From an uncultured Alphaproteobacteria bacterium (GTDB taxonomy: Bacteria; Pseudomonadota; Alphaproteobacteria; RF32; CAG-239): DNA of 25,961 bases. This document shows, piece after piece, positions 7,691 to 15,597 of the stretch. The DNA lies in the NCBI GenBank assembly GCA_934254925.1, contig CAKQMD010000019.1:1-25961 (forward strand). Reading direction: 5' to 3'. The stretch's first letter is position 1, and each line of letters opens with the position of its first letter. Made by a program: the position numbers and the translations under genes. The notes under the pieces were generated by a model. That model did no database searches. It had not been told where the DNA came from and saw nothing but the letters and a program-made list of their open reading frames with translations.

Positions 7691-9145
7691 ATGATTGTAT
7701 ATGATCCCAGCGATATGAAAAACTGGTTTCGCGAAGCGGTTATGGCTTTTGCGCAGAGGGATTTTTTCGGCGGTCAGCATTTTCTTGTTGCCGGCGGTGC
7801 TTTAGACCGGACGATCGATACGCTGCTCTCTTCAAACTATGCCTCCAAAAAACGCGAACATTCCCAATTTATCGGTGGTTATTTTAAAGCGGCTTTGAAA
7901 AAAGCCGCCAGTCAGGACAAGCGTTATCATTGCGAAAAATATCTGCCGCGTATGCGTAAGGTTTTCAATCAACATTATTATCAGCTTGATTTGGACGACA
8001 AGCAAGCCGGCGACATGTGGTATTTTTTGGCGGCTTATCAGACGCGGGTCAAAGAGGAGGTGTTTCGGCATTTTGCCGTCAAGATGAACAATGAGCAAAA
8101 AATTTTCTATTTGCAGCGGCTTTTGGCGGCAGAGAAGCCTTTTTCGGCGGAGCGTCTGGCGGATTTGACACCGGAGAAGCTTAATTTTTCGGGTGAGGAG
8201 GGGAAAAGGCTCGGTGCCGAAATCTTTCGCTTAATCAGGGAGCGGGCGCAAAAATCCATTGCTCCGGAAGAGGCTGCTTTGTTGGGTGAGGCGGCTTCGT
8301 CTTATTTGCGGAGCGTGCGGCGTCCCGACAGAACACTGTTCAAGGATTATGCCGGACTGATGTTTGATTTGCTTGAAAAGTCCGATATTCGTGAGCCGAT
8401 GAGCCTGATGCCGCTGTATCGGGTTTTGACTCATGTGCGGCTGGACGATGGCGTGTCTTCTTCGGGCAGGAGCATTTTTGCCGATTTTGACGTGGCGGGA
8501 GCTCGGACAGAAGACCCGTTTTGCAAAAAAGCGTGGAGTTGGACCGTCGAATGTTTCACGGAAAAGCTGGCGGCCCGCAAGGCGACGGAGCAGCCACCGT
8601 TTTTGATGATGCGCAGTTTTTCCAAAATGGCGCAATGCGTAACGGATTGGCATGACCTGGACCGCAACGAAGTCAGGCAAATTTGCGCTTTGCGGCGTTT
8701 GCCGCCGCAGATGGCTTTGCCGTTGAAGCATTCCTGCCAGCAGATTAACCATGGTTTGCTAAAGGTTTATGAACGTCGTCAACGCAATCAGTTGACCGCA
8801 CTTAACCAGTGGTATCGGCAAAAACGCCGTCAGAGTAAGGAGCCTATGTCGCGGCAGGCGTTGGGAACGGCTTATGTGGCCGTTGCTCATGAAATTGCGG
8901 TGCGGGGACATAAAATTGATTTCGATCGGCTTGATACTTTGCTCAAAAGCACGGCCGCGAAATTGGAAAAAACCGAGCAGGCTCAGGAGATCCGCTGCTG
9001 GGATGAGCAAAGGCGTGAAGATCTGAGGCGCAATTGCAAGTCAGTCAGAGTGACGGCCATTTTGGACGAGATTGAAGGCAAGGAAAAGCCGAAGCCTTCG
9101 CCACGGCTTTTGAAACGGCACCTTTCCCGCTGGGATTATCTTTGA
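7691..9145 (+). CDS. Conserved-looking protein of unknown function
   Basis: A 484-residue soluble protein that I do not recognise. It has no signal peptide or membrane segment. It is rich in Arg, Lys, Gln and Leu and looks mostly alpha-helical. The N-terminal part has FAQRDFFGGQHFLVAGGALDR (about 18-38). The middle has paired motifs such as WTVECF and MMRSFSKMAQCVTDWHDLD. The C-terminal third is strongly basic (ERRQRNQLTALNQWYRQKRR) and may bind nucleic acid, an inference from charge only. I chose ATG 7691 because AGGGACG lies at ribosome-binding distance and the promoter lies just upstream. It is a single-gene unit between fadL and metG, whose promoter lies in the following gap. Confidence 0.75.
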   Translation: MIVYDPSDMKNWFREAVMAFAQRDFFGGQHFLVAGGALDRTIDTLLSSNYASKKREHSQFIGGYFKAALKKAASQDKRYHCEKYLPRMRKVFNQHYYQLDLDDKQAGDMWYFLAAYQTRVKEEVFRHFAVKMNNEQKIFYLQRLLAAEKPFSAERLADLTPEKLNFSGEEGKRLGAEIFRLIRERAQKSIAPEEAALLGEAASSYLRSVRRPDRTLFKDYAGLMFDLLEKSDIREPMSLMPLYRVLTHVRLDDGVSSSGRSIFADFDVAGARTEDPFCKKAWSWTVECFTEKLAARKATEQPPFLMMRSFSKMAQCVTDWHDLDRNEVRQICALRRLPPQMALPLKHSCQQINHGLLKVYERRQRNQLTALNQWYRQKRRQSKEPMSRQALGTAYVAVAHEIAVRGHKIDFDRLDTLLKSTAAKLEKTEQAQEIRCWDEQRREDLRRNCKSVRVTAILDEIEGKEKPKPSPRLLKRHLSRWDYL

Positions 9146-9175
9146 AATATTGTTGCCGTTATTTGATTTTTTTAC

Positions 9176-9203
9176 TTGAGAATTACCAGAAAAGTTGTAA
9201 ACT
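9176..9203 (+). promoter_or_regulatory. Probable promoter of the metG operon
   Basis: TTGAGA and TAAACT are separated by 16 bp, about 45 nt before the metG ATG. The hexamer matches are moderate. The surrounding sequence is AT-rich. Confidence 0.4.
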
Positions 9204-9248
9204 CACAACGTTTTATTTTTTTTGCAAATTGATAATATGGAGAATTTC

Positions 9249-10949
9249 ATGTCAAAAATCTTGATTACGTCGGCGTTGCCATACGTTAACGGCGTTCCGC
9301 ACCTCGGACACATGGTGGGCTGTTTGTTACCTTCTGATGTCTATGCAAGATTTATGCGAATGATGGGACATGAGGTTTTGTACATATGCGGCACCGATGA
9401 GCACGGCACTCCTTCGGAAGTCGGCGCGGCTGCCGAGAAGATGGATGTAATGGATTATTGCACAAAGTATCATAATCGGCATAAAGAGGCTTATCGGGCT
9501 TTTAATTTGTCTTTCGACTATTTCGGCCGTACCAGCAGTCCTCAAAATCAGGAAATTACCTATCGTATTTTTGAAATGTTGGATAAAAACGGCTATATTG
9601 AGGAAAAAAGCACCAAGCAGTTGTATTCGGTGGATGACGGCCGTTTTCTGCCGGACCGTTATGTGGTCGGCACCTGTCCGCATTGCGGTTATGAAAAGGC
9701 GCGCGGCGATCAATGTGAAAACTGTACAAAGGTGTTGGATCCGACGGAGCTGATCAATCCGCGCAGCAGCATTTCCGGCAGTCGGAATTTGGAAGTGCGC
9801 GAGACCAAACATTTGTTTTTGAATCTGCCGAAGCTGGAAGCCCGCCTGAGCGAGTGGATCAAAAGCAAAGAGCTTTATTGGCCGGACATCGCTTATTCCA
9901 TCGCCAACAAATGGTTGAAAGAGGGGTTGCAGGAGAGAGGTATTACCCGGGACCTTAAATGGGGGTTTCCGGTTAACAAGCCCGGTTATGAAGACAAAGT
10001 CTTTTACGTATGGTTTGACGCGCCGATCGGTTATATCGGCATTACCAAGCAGTGGGCCGACGAAGCTCCGGAAAACCGGAGTTGGGAATCTTGGTGGCTG
10101 AATGCCAAAGACGTTAAATACGTTGAATTTATGGGAAAAGACAACGTTCCCTTCCACACCATTACTTTTCCGGCGACTTTGATCGGAACCGGCGAAAATT
10201 GGACCATGGTCGATTATCTTAAGGGAATGAGTTATCTGACTTTTGAAGGCGGAAAATTCTCAAAATCCGAAAAGAGGGGTATTTTTGCCGAAGACGCGGT
10301 TAAAGAGTTTCCTGCCGACTATTGGCGTTATTGGCTGATGTCCAATGCGCCGGAGAGTTCGGACGCCTCTTTTGGCTTTGAGTTGTTTGCCTCTGTGGTT
10401 AACAAGGATTTGAACGGTGTGCTAGGAAACTTTGTTTCACGTGTTCTGAAAATGACGTCTTCCAAAATCGGCGACACCGTTCCCGCCGCCGGTGAATGGG
10501 GAATGCAAGAAAAAGAGTTGGCCGCCGCTTTACAAACCAAAGTTGACAATTATATCCGCTATATGGAGGAAATGGAGTTTCGCAAAGCCTTAAACGAGCT
10601 GCGTGCCGTTTGGGTTGACGGCAACAACTATATTTCGGCGGCCGAACCATGGAATGTGATTAAAGAAGACCCGGCCAAAGCAGCGGCGATTTTGAACGTC
10701 TGCATTAATCTGATTCGGATTTATGCAATGTTGGCGGCGCCGATTATGCCCGAGACGGCGGCGGCGATGATGCAGAAACTGCATTTGCCGGCGGAAGAGT
10801 TGCCGTCTTTGAACGGTTTTGACGCCGAAAAAGAGCTGCGGGTTTTGGACGGAGGGCAGCCTTTTACGGTGGGAGACCCGTTGTTTGAGCGGATTTTGCC
10901 GGAGAAGATCGAAGAGTTAAAAGCTAAATACGGAAGTGATAAAAAATGA
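9249..10949 (+). CDS. metG: Methionyl-tRNA synthetase
   Basis: Class I aminoacyl-tRNA synthetase that charges tRNA-Met in the cytosol. The Rossmann start (ILITSALPYVNGVPHLGH) holds the HIGH-type signature HLGH at 18-21. The KMSKS-type loop reads KFSKS at 336-340. A Cys4 zinc knuckle, CPHCG then CENC (Cys143, 146, 156, 159), is present as in E. coli MetRS. WFDAPIGYI and the anticodon-binding helical domain follow. At 566 residues there is no room for the C-terminal dimer/tRNA-binding extension of the longer forms. I chose ATG 9249 because GGAG lies 5-8 bases upstream and the protein then starts MSKILIT; an ATG at 9237 is possible. The stop overlaps the ATG of the next gene. Confidence 0.95.
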   Translation: MSKILITSALPYVNGVPHLGHMVGCLLPSDVYARFMRMMGHEVLYICGTDEHGTPSEVGAAAEKMDVMDYCTKYHNRHKEAYRAFNLSFDYFGRTSSPQNQEITYRIFEMLDKNGYIEEKSTKQLYSVDDGRFLPDRYVVGTCPHCGYEKARGDQCENCTKVLDPTELINPRSSISGSRNLEVRETKHLFLNLPKLEARLSEWIKSKELYWPDIAYSIANKWLKEGLQERGITRDLKWGFPVNKPGYEDKVFYVWFDAPIGYIGITKQWADEAPENRSWESWWLNAKDVKYVEFMGKDNVPFHTITFPATLIGTGENWTMVDYLKGMSYLTFEGGKFSKSEKRGIFAEDAVKEFPADYWRYWLMSNAPESSDASFGFELFASVVNKDLNGVLGNFVSRVLKMTSSKIGDTVPAAGEWGMQEKELAAALQTKVDNYIRYMEEMEFRKALNELRAVWVDGNNYISAAEPWNVIKEDPAKAAAILNVCINLIRIYAMLAAPIMPETAAAMMQKLHLPAEELPSLNGFDAEKELRVLDGGQPFTVGDPLFERILPEKIEELKAKYGSDKK

Positions 10950-11767
10950 TCAGACGCAGAGATAAAGACGATATCGGAACCAGCAAGGGGTTTATGAAGC
11001 TGTTTCATAAAACAATGATGTTTATCCTGTTGCCTTTGCGCAAGCCGTTGATCGTTTTGCCGGTTTTGATCGCGCTTTATGCGGCGCCGACTTTTTTCGG
11101 TGTTAAACCGGGAGATGTGCCGGAATGGTATTGGAAGAAGTTTTCCAAAGCAACCTCCGACGTGGGTGAGGCGGTGAGCCGCCAGTCGCAGAAGATTCTG
11201 CCGGAAGCGGTCAAAAACCTTGAATTGCCTCAAGTCGGCGAGATTTTTGAGAGCGAGGAAAAAGCAATCGATCGGGTTGTGGATCGGCCGGTGAAATCCG
11301 TCGGTCGGCAGATGTTTGAACGGGCCAAGACGGCGCCGGATACGGTTGACATCTTGCGTCAGCGTCAAGTCGTTGCCGAAAATGCCGTCGTTTCGGAGAA
11401 GAATGTCTTGTCTGAGAAAGCCTCGGCAGCCGGTGATACAAAAGTTCAGCCCAGAAAAAAATTGGCCTTGGTGTATGTGAACGAGCCGCAAAGCGTCAGC
11501 GGTCTGGTGCGGGTGGTCAATGCCAATGAGTTGGAGATCAACGGCGCCAGCCTGTTTCTTTATGGCATATACGTTGATCCCAATACGCAGAAGGGGATTG
11601 AGGCAATGGTCTTTTTGAGACAAATCGTAAAAGGCAAGACGGTACGTTGCCAAATCGAGGCTTATACCTATCAGAACATTGCCACGGGAATTTGCTTCGT
11701 TGACGAGTTGAACATTAACCAAACGATGGTTGACAAGGGATTTTCAAAAAACGTAGCCTTACAATAG
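10946..11767 (+). CDS. Membrane-anchored SNase-fold protein lacking catalytic residues
   Basis: A 273-residue protein with a basic N-terminus, one hydrophobic segment (about 24-52, LLPLRKPLIVLPVLIALYAA), a long charged linker, and a C-terminal domain from about 175. That domain resembles the staphylococcal-nuclease-like fold: VSGLVRVVNANELEINGASL, LYGIYVDPNTQKG, VFLRQIVKGKTVRC, and LNINQTMVDKGFSKN. At the places where nucleases carry the calcium/catalytic Asp, two Arg and Glu, this protein shows Asn, Phe, Asn and Asn, so it is probably not a nuclease. Its start overlaps the metG stop by 4 nt (ATGA), indicating coupling. TrkH follows at 23 nt. The role may be a binding or scaffold function in the envelope; this is inference. 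Confidence 0.65.
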   Translation: MIRRRDKDDIGTSKGFMKLFHKTMMFILLPLRKPLIVLPVLIALYAAPTFFGVKPGDVPEWYWKKFSKATSDVGEAVSRQSQKILPEAVKNLELPQVGEIFESEEKAIDRVVDRPVKSVGRQMFERAKTAPDTVDILRQRQVVAENAVVSEKNVLSEKASAAGDTKVQPRKKLALVYVNEPQSVSGLVRVVNANELEINGASLFLYGIYVDPNTQKGIEAMVFLRQIVKGKTVRCQIEAYTYQNIATGICFVDELNINQTMVDKGFSKNVALQ

Positions 11768-11790
11768 CATAAGCAGGCGGAGCAAAAGCC

Positions 11791-13227
11791 ATGTGGCAGC
11801 CGGTATTTATGATCAGCGGATATTTTATCAGCGTTTTGGGAGTAACGATGCTTTTTCCCGGTGCGTTGGACATGCTGGAAAATGGCAGCGACTGGTCTTA
11901 TTTCGTTTCGGCGGCCATTATTTGCGTTTTTATCGGGCTGTCGCTGTTTTTGGCCAACAATATCAAGGTTAAGGACGTCAGCGTTCAGCAGGCTTATCTT
12001 CTGACTTTTATCAGTTGGTTTGCGGTGGCGGTTTTGGCGGCGATGCCCTTCATTTTGTACGGAAGTTCAATCCCGGATGCCTTGTTTGAGGCGGCTTCGG
12101 GAATCAGCACCACGGGAGCGACGGTTTATGCCGATGTCGAGGCGTTGCCGCGTTCTGTCTTGTTGTGGCGGGCGCTTCTTAACGGGCTCGGCGGCATCGG
12201 AATCGTGATTTTTGCCATTGCCTTGATGCCTTTTCTCGGAATTGGCGGCATGCAGATTTTTCAGAGAGAAAATTCTGACGTCAACGAAAAGTTTTTGCCT
12301 AAAATCAGCTATATTGCCAAGCGCATTATTTTGGTTTACGGCATTTTGAACGTTTTGTGCATTTCGGCTTTGCGCTATGCCGGAATGGATTGGTTTGACG
12401 CGATAGCGCACGGCTTGTCCACGATTGCGACCGGCGGCCTGTCGACCAAGAACGCTTCCATCGGCTATTACAACAGCGCTTTGATCGATTGGATTGTCAC
12501 CTTTTTTATGATTTTGGGCGCCATTCCCCTGACGTTGTATCACAGCTTGTGGACGACGAAAGATTTTCATTCCCTGCGGGCGGAGCAGGTGAAAAGCTTT
12601 TTGAAGGTGTTGTCGGTTTATGTCCTGTTTATGAGCTGTTGGCTGACTTGGAACGGTTATTATACCTTTGGCGAGGCTTTGCGTTATGCGGCTTTTAACG
12701 TTACTTCCATCGTGACGAGTACCGGTTTTACTTCGACCGATTACATGCAGTGGGGGGCTTTTGTCGGCAGCTTCTTCATTTTGTTTGCTTTGACCGGTGG
12801 GTGTACTGGGTCGACGTCGGGGTCGATCAAGATTTTTCGCTGGCAGGTTTTGTGGGTTTACGTCAAGCGCTCTTTTATGCTGATCACCGAGCCTAATCGG
12901 ATCGTTACCATGAAAATCGGGCACAGTCTGCTGAGCAACCAGGTGGTGGCTTCGGTATTGGTCTTTTTCGTGGCTTATCTTTTCAGCGTTATGTTTTTGA
13001 CTTTGCTGGTGGCTTTGACCGGGGAGGACTTTGAAGTTTCTTTCAGCGCGGTGGTGGCCTGCATCACCAATTCCGGTCCCGGAATCGGGCCGATCGTCGG
13101 GCCGGCGGGAAACTACGGTTCTTTGGCGGACACGGCCAAATTGGTTCTTGCCTTTGCCATGCTTCTCGGCCGTTTGGAGGTTTTGACCGTGTTGCTGGTC
13201 TTTACCCGCGGGTTTTGGAAAAAATAG
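11791..13227 (+). CDS. trkH: TrkH-family potassium uptake transporter
   Basis: A 478-residue inner-membrane K+ transporter subunit that normally works with the cytosolic NAD/ATP-binding TrkA, not present in this window. The four pore-loop filters are visible in order: STTGAT (P1), ATGGLST (P2), TSTGFTST (P3) and TNSGPGIG (P4). GGCTGSTSGSIK precedes the last repeat, and RWQVL plus a terminal helix match TrkH/TrkG. The length is typical (E. coli TrkH is 483). The ATG is preceded by AGGCGGAG. It is the third gene of the metG unit; no terminator separates it from its predecessors. I see no clear hairpin terminator after it, only a T-rich tract. Confidence 0.95.
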   Translation: MWQPVFMISGYFISVLGVTMLFPGALDMLENGSDWSYFVSAAIICVFIGLSLFLANNIKVKDVSVQQAYLLTFISWFAVAVLAAMPFILYGSSIPDALFEAASGISTTGATVYADVEALPRSVLLWRALLNGLGGIGIVIFAIALMPFLGIGGMQIFQRENSDVNEKFLPKISYIAKRIILVYGILNVLCISALRYAGMDWFDAIAHGLSTIATGGLSTKNASIGYYNSALIDWIVTFFMILGAIPLTLYHSLWTTKDFHSLRAEQVKSFLKVLSVYVLFMSCWLTWNGYYTFGEALRYAAFNVTSIVTSTGFTSTDYMQWGAFVGSFFILFALTGGCTGSTSGSIKIFRWQVLWVYVKRSFMLITEPNRIVTMKIGHSLLSNQVVASVLVFFVAYLFSVMFLTLLVALTGEDFEVSFSAVVACITNSGPGIGPIVGPAGNYGSLADTAKLVLAFAMLLGRLEVLTVLLVFTRGFWKK

Positions 13228-13260
13228 TTTTTTAGATGTGAATAAAAAATCCTTTTTTTA

Positions 13261-13290
13261 TGGACATTGTCACCTTTAAGCGACTATATT
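13261..13290 (+). promoter_or_regulatory. Possible promoter for mgtE
   Basis: TGGACA and TATATT are separated by 18 bp, 40 nt before the ATG at 13330. I see no long structured leader of the M-box type in this 100-nt gap. Confidence 0.35.
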
Positions 13291-13329
13291 CCTGTTAGTC
13301 AAATCACTGTCGTTGAAAGGAGGGGAAGA

Positions 13330-14760
13330 ATGAAAGCCAAAAAGTCCAAGCACAAGTCTAATCCCCGCTTTAAACAAAAGAACAAAAAAATCCGCAAAAA
13401 CCTTCACCAGGACTATAAATTGGGATTGGGTCCCAAAATGATCAATTCCATCAACATTGCGCTTGACGAAGGCGACGATATTCATGTGCGAAAGATCGTC
13501 GAGGGGTTATCGGAATATGATCTGGCACATTTGCTCGAAAACCTGGATCTGGCTTCGCGGCGAAAATTGGTGGAAATTCTGGGCGAGCATCTGAATCCGG
13601 AAGTCTTTCCCGCTTTGAACGAGGTTGTGCAGGAACAGGTTATCGACAGTTTGGATGAGAACCAAATCGTGCAGATCGCCAATGAGCTTGATTCGGACGA
13701 AGTCGTTGAAATTCTTGAGCATATGGACGATGACGAGCAACAGCAGATTATTGACCGTTTGGATCCCGAGCTCAAATATCAGGTCAAGTCGTCACTGGCT
13801 TATCCCGAAGATTCCGCCGGCCGTATTATGTCGCGGGAGTTTGTGAGCATTCCCGACCATTGGACGGTTAAAGAGGCGAAGGAATATTTGTTGAAGGAAC
13901 CGGAGCTGCCGGAAGACTTTTATGACATTTTTTTGATTGACGACAATTTTCATCCGACCGGGGAGATTGCCCTGGACAAGCTTTTGCGCGCCAAGCCGGA
14001 CCAAAAACTTTATGAGGTGATGGACTGTGAGGTTGTGCCGATCGACGTTTATACCGATCAGGAAGAAGTGGCGCATATGTTTCGGGCATACGGCTGGATG
14101 TCGGCCATGGTGGTGGATACCAAAGGGCGGCTTGTGGGGGCGATTACGATTGACGACGTGGTGGACGTGATCCATGAAGAAGCCTCTGAAGACATCATGC
14201 ATTTGTCGGGTGCGGAAGAGGGAGACGTTTACAAATCCGTCGGGTCGATTTTCAGATCGCGAGTCGTTTGGCTGGTAACCAATTTGTTTGCCACCCTGCT
14301 GGCGGCTTCGGTGGTCAGCGGTTTTCAGACGATTATCGCCCAGCTGTCGGCTCTGGCGGTTTTGATGCCGATTGTGGCTTCCATGGGCGGCACGACAGGA
14401 AACCAGACGCTGGCGGTGGTGGTGCGGGCCTTGGCGACCAAAGAGTTGACCTCACGCAATACGCTGCGCATGATCGGCAAAGAATTTACGGTAGGGTTGT
14501 GCAACGGCTTATTGTTTGCCTGTCTGATTGCCTTGATCACACATTTTTGGTTTCCTGAACATTTCCGCATCAGTTTTGTCATCGGGGCGGCGATGCTGTG
14601 CAATTTATGCATTGCCAGCCTGGCGGGGATTCTTATTCCTTTGACGTTGAACCGTCTGAAGGTGGATCCGGCGATTTCTTCCGGGGTTTTTCTGATTGCC
14701 CTGACGGATTCCGGCGGCTTTTTCATCTTTTTGGGATTGGCTAAGCTCTTGTTATTTTAA
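13330..14760 (+). CDS. mgtE: MgtE-type magnesium transporter
   Basis: A 476-residue Mg2+ channel/transporter. After a very basic N-terminal tail (about 30 residues, Lys/Arg-rich) comes the MgtE N domain, a helical superhelix with repeated acidic units (LDENQIVQIANELDSDEVVEIL). A CBS pair follows: IMSREFVSIPDHWTV, and MDCEVVPIDVYTDQEEVAHMF to VGAITIDDVVDVI. Five membrane helices follow. The family signature is GGTTGNQTLAVVVRALATKE in the pore region. In the family, cytosolic Mg2+ bound between the N and CBS domains closes the pore. I chose ATG 13330 because AAAGGAGGGG precedes it; an in-frame start at 13267 would lie within the promoter candidate. Confidence 0.93.
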   Translation: MKAKKSKHKSNPRFKQKNKKIRKNLHQDYKLGLGPKMINSINIALDEGDDIHVRKIVEGLSEYDLAHLLENLDLASRRKLVEILGEHLNPEVFPALNEVVQEQVIDSLDENQIVQIANELDSDEVVEILEHMDDDEQQQIIDRLDPELKYQVKSSLAYPEDSAGRIMSREFVSIPDHWTVKEAKEYLLKEPELPEDFYDIFLIDDNFHPTGEIALDKLLRAKPDQKLYEVMDCEVVPIDVYTDQEEVAHMFRAYGWMSAMVVDTKGRLVGAITIDDVVDVIHEEASEDIMHLSGAEEGDVYKSVGSIFRSRVVWLVTNLFATLLAASVVSGFQTIIAQLSALAVLMPIVASMGGTTGNQTLAVVVRALATKELTSRNTLRMIGKEFTVGLCNGLLFACLIALITHFWFPEHFRISFVIGAAMLCNLCIASLAGILIPLTLNRLKVDPAISSGVFLIALTDSGGFFIFLGLAKLLLF

Positions 14761-14855
14761 GGTTGAGCAACATTCATCTGCATATCTTCAATAAAGTTCT
14801 TTTATCTGGCATAGAATCTCCTATAATGTCCATAACTGCGAAAAGGAGTTCTTTT

Positions 14856-15326
14856 ATGTTATTGGGTTTGACTATTGCGCTTATTGCCCTGGCGTTGGAT
14901 CAGGTTTCGAAGTATGTTATGTTGACGTCGGTGCTGGAGGAACAGCATGCGATTGTCGTCGGCGCTTATTTTAATTTGGTACGGGCTTGGAATACCGGGG
15001 TCAGTTTTTCCATGTTTGACGATCACGGTCGGGCGGGAATTTACGCCTTGTCTTTGGTGGCTCTGGCCATTGTCGCCTTTTTGTTACGTTGGCTGGCGAG
15101 TGAAAAAAGCCGGTTGGTGCAGGCGGCTTTGGGTTTGGTGATCGGCGGTGCCCTTGGTAATGTGATTGACCGTTTGCGCATGGGGGCGGTGTTTGATTTT
15201 TTAGATTTTCATATCGGTGTTCACCATTGGCCGGCGTTTAACCTGGCAGACAGTTTTATTTGCATCGGTGCCGGGATCATTGTTGTTCACGGTATGGTGA
15301 CGGCTTATCAGAAAAAAGAGGTGTAG
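14856..15326 (+). CDS. lspA: Lipoprotein signal peptidase (signal peptidase II)
   Basis: Inner-membrane aspartic protease that removes signal peptides from diacylated prolipoproteins. From ATG 14856 it is 156 residues with four membrane helices; E. coli LspA is 164. Motifs are LDQVSK in the first helix, NTGVSFSMF, GALGNVIDRLRMGAVFDFLDF with catalytic Asp105, and FNLADSFICIGAGI with catalytic Asp132. I chose 14856 because AAAAGGAG lies at good spacing. The in-frame ATG at 14826 overlaps a TATAAT (14822-14827) that may be this gene's -10 box, and 14763 would begin further upstream still. The next gene encodes a lipoprotein that is a plausible substrate, and its ATG starts one base after this stop. 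Confidence 0.92.
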   Translation: MLLGLTIALIALALDQVSKYVMLTSVLEEQHAIVVGAYFNLVRAWNTGVSFSMFDDHGRAGIYALSLVALAIVAFLLRWLASEKSRLVQAALGLVIGGALGNVIDRLRMGAVFDFLDFHIGVHHWPAFNLADSFICIGAGIIVVHGMVTAYQKKEV

Positions 15327-15327
15327 C

Positions 15328-15597
15328 ATGAAAAAAATCGTATTGATCGGGACTTATCTGTGCGGTGTGTTGGCGCTTTCGGCTTGTTCGACGGCAACGA
15401 AGGAGAAATTAGGGCTGACCAAAAAGGCGCCGAACGAGTTTATGGTGATCCCGCGGGCGCCGCTTTCCTTGCCGCCGGAGTATGACTTGCGGCCGGTGAC
15501 GGTGCCCCAGGAAAACCCCGAAGAAACGGAAACCGAAGGCATGACCAGCGGCGAGAAAGCCCTGGCGGCGGAGGTTAGCGCCGAAGATAATGAGTAA
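15328..15597 (+). CDS. DUF3035-type lipoprotein
   Basis: An 89-residue predicted lipoprotein. The N-terminus is a type II signal peptide with lipobox LSAC (Cys20), so the mature protein would be lipid-modified and cleaved by the neighbouring LspA. The segment APNEFMVIPRAPLSLPPEYDLRP (35-57) matches the DUF3035 pattern of a short conserved Pro-rich motif after the lipobox, found in alphaproteobacteria. The acidic tail looks disordered. Function is unknown. Its last 8 nt overlap the start of the M16 protease gene, a coupling that suggests a role in envelope protein quality control; this is inference. Confidence 0.8.
   Translation: MKKIVLIGTYLCGVLALSACSTATKEKLGLTKKAPNEFMVIPRAPLSLPPEYDLRPVTVPQENPEETETEGMTSGEKALAAEVSAEDNE

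Noticed and set aside
10721..11722. 333-codon minus-strand frame opposite metG and the SNase-like gene
   Set aside because: It spans the junction of two well-supported plus-strand genes and has no recognisable motif.
13228..13329. Magnesium riboswitch upstream of mgtE
   Set aside because: The gap is only about 100 nt with no long paired structure or M-box-like conserved loops that I can see.
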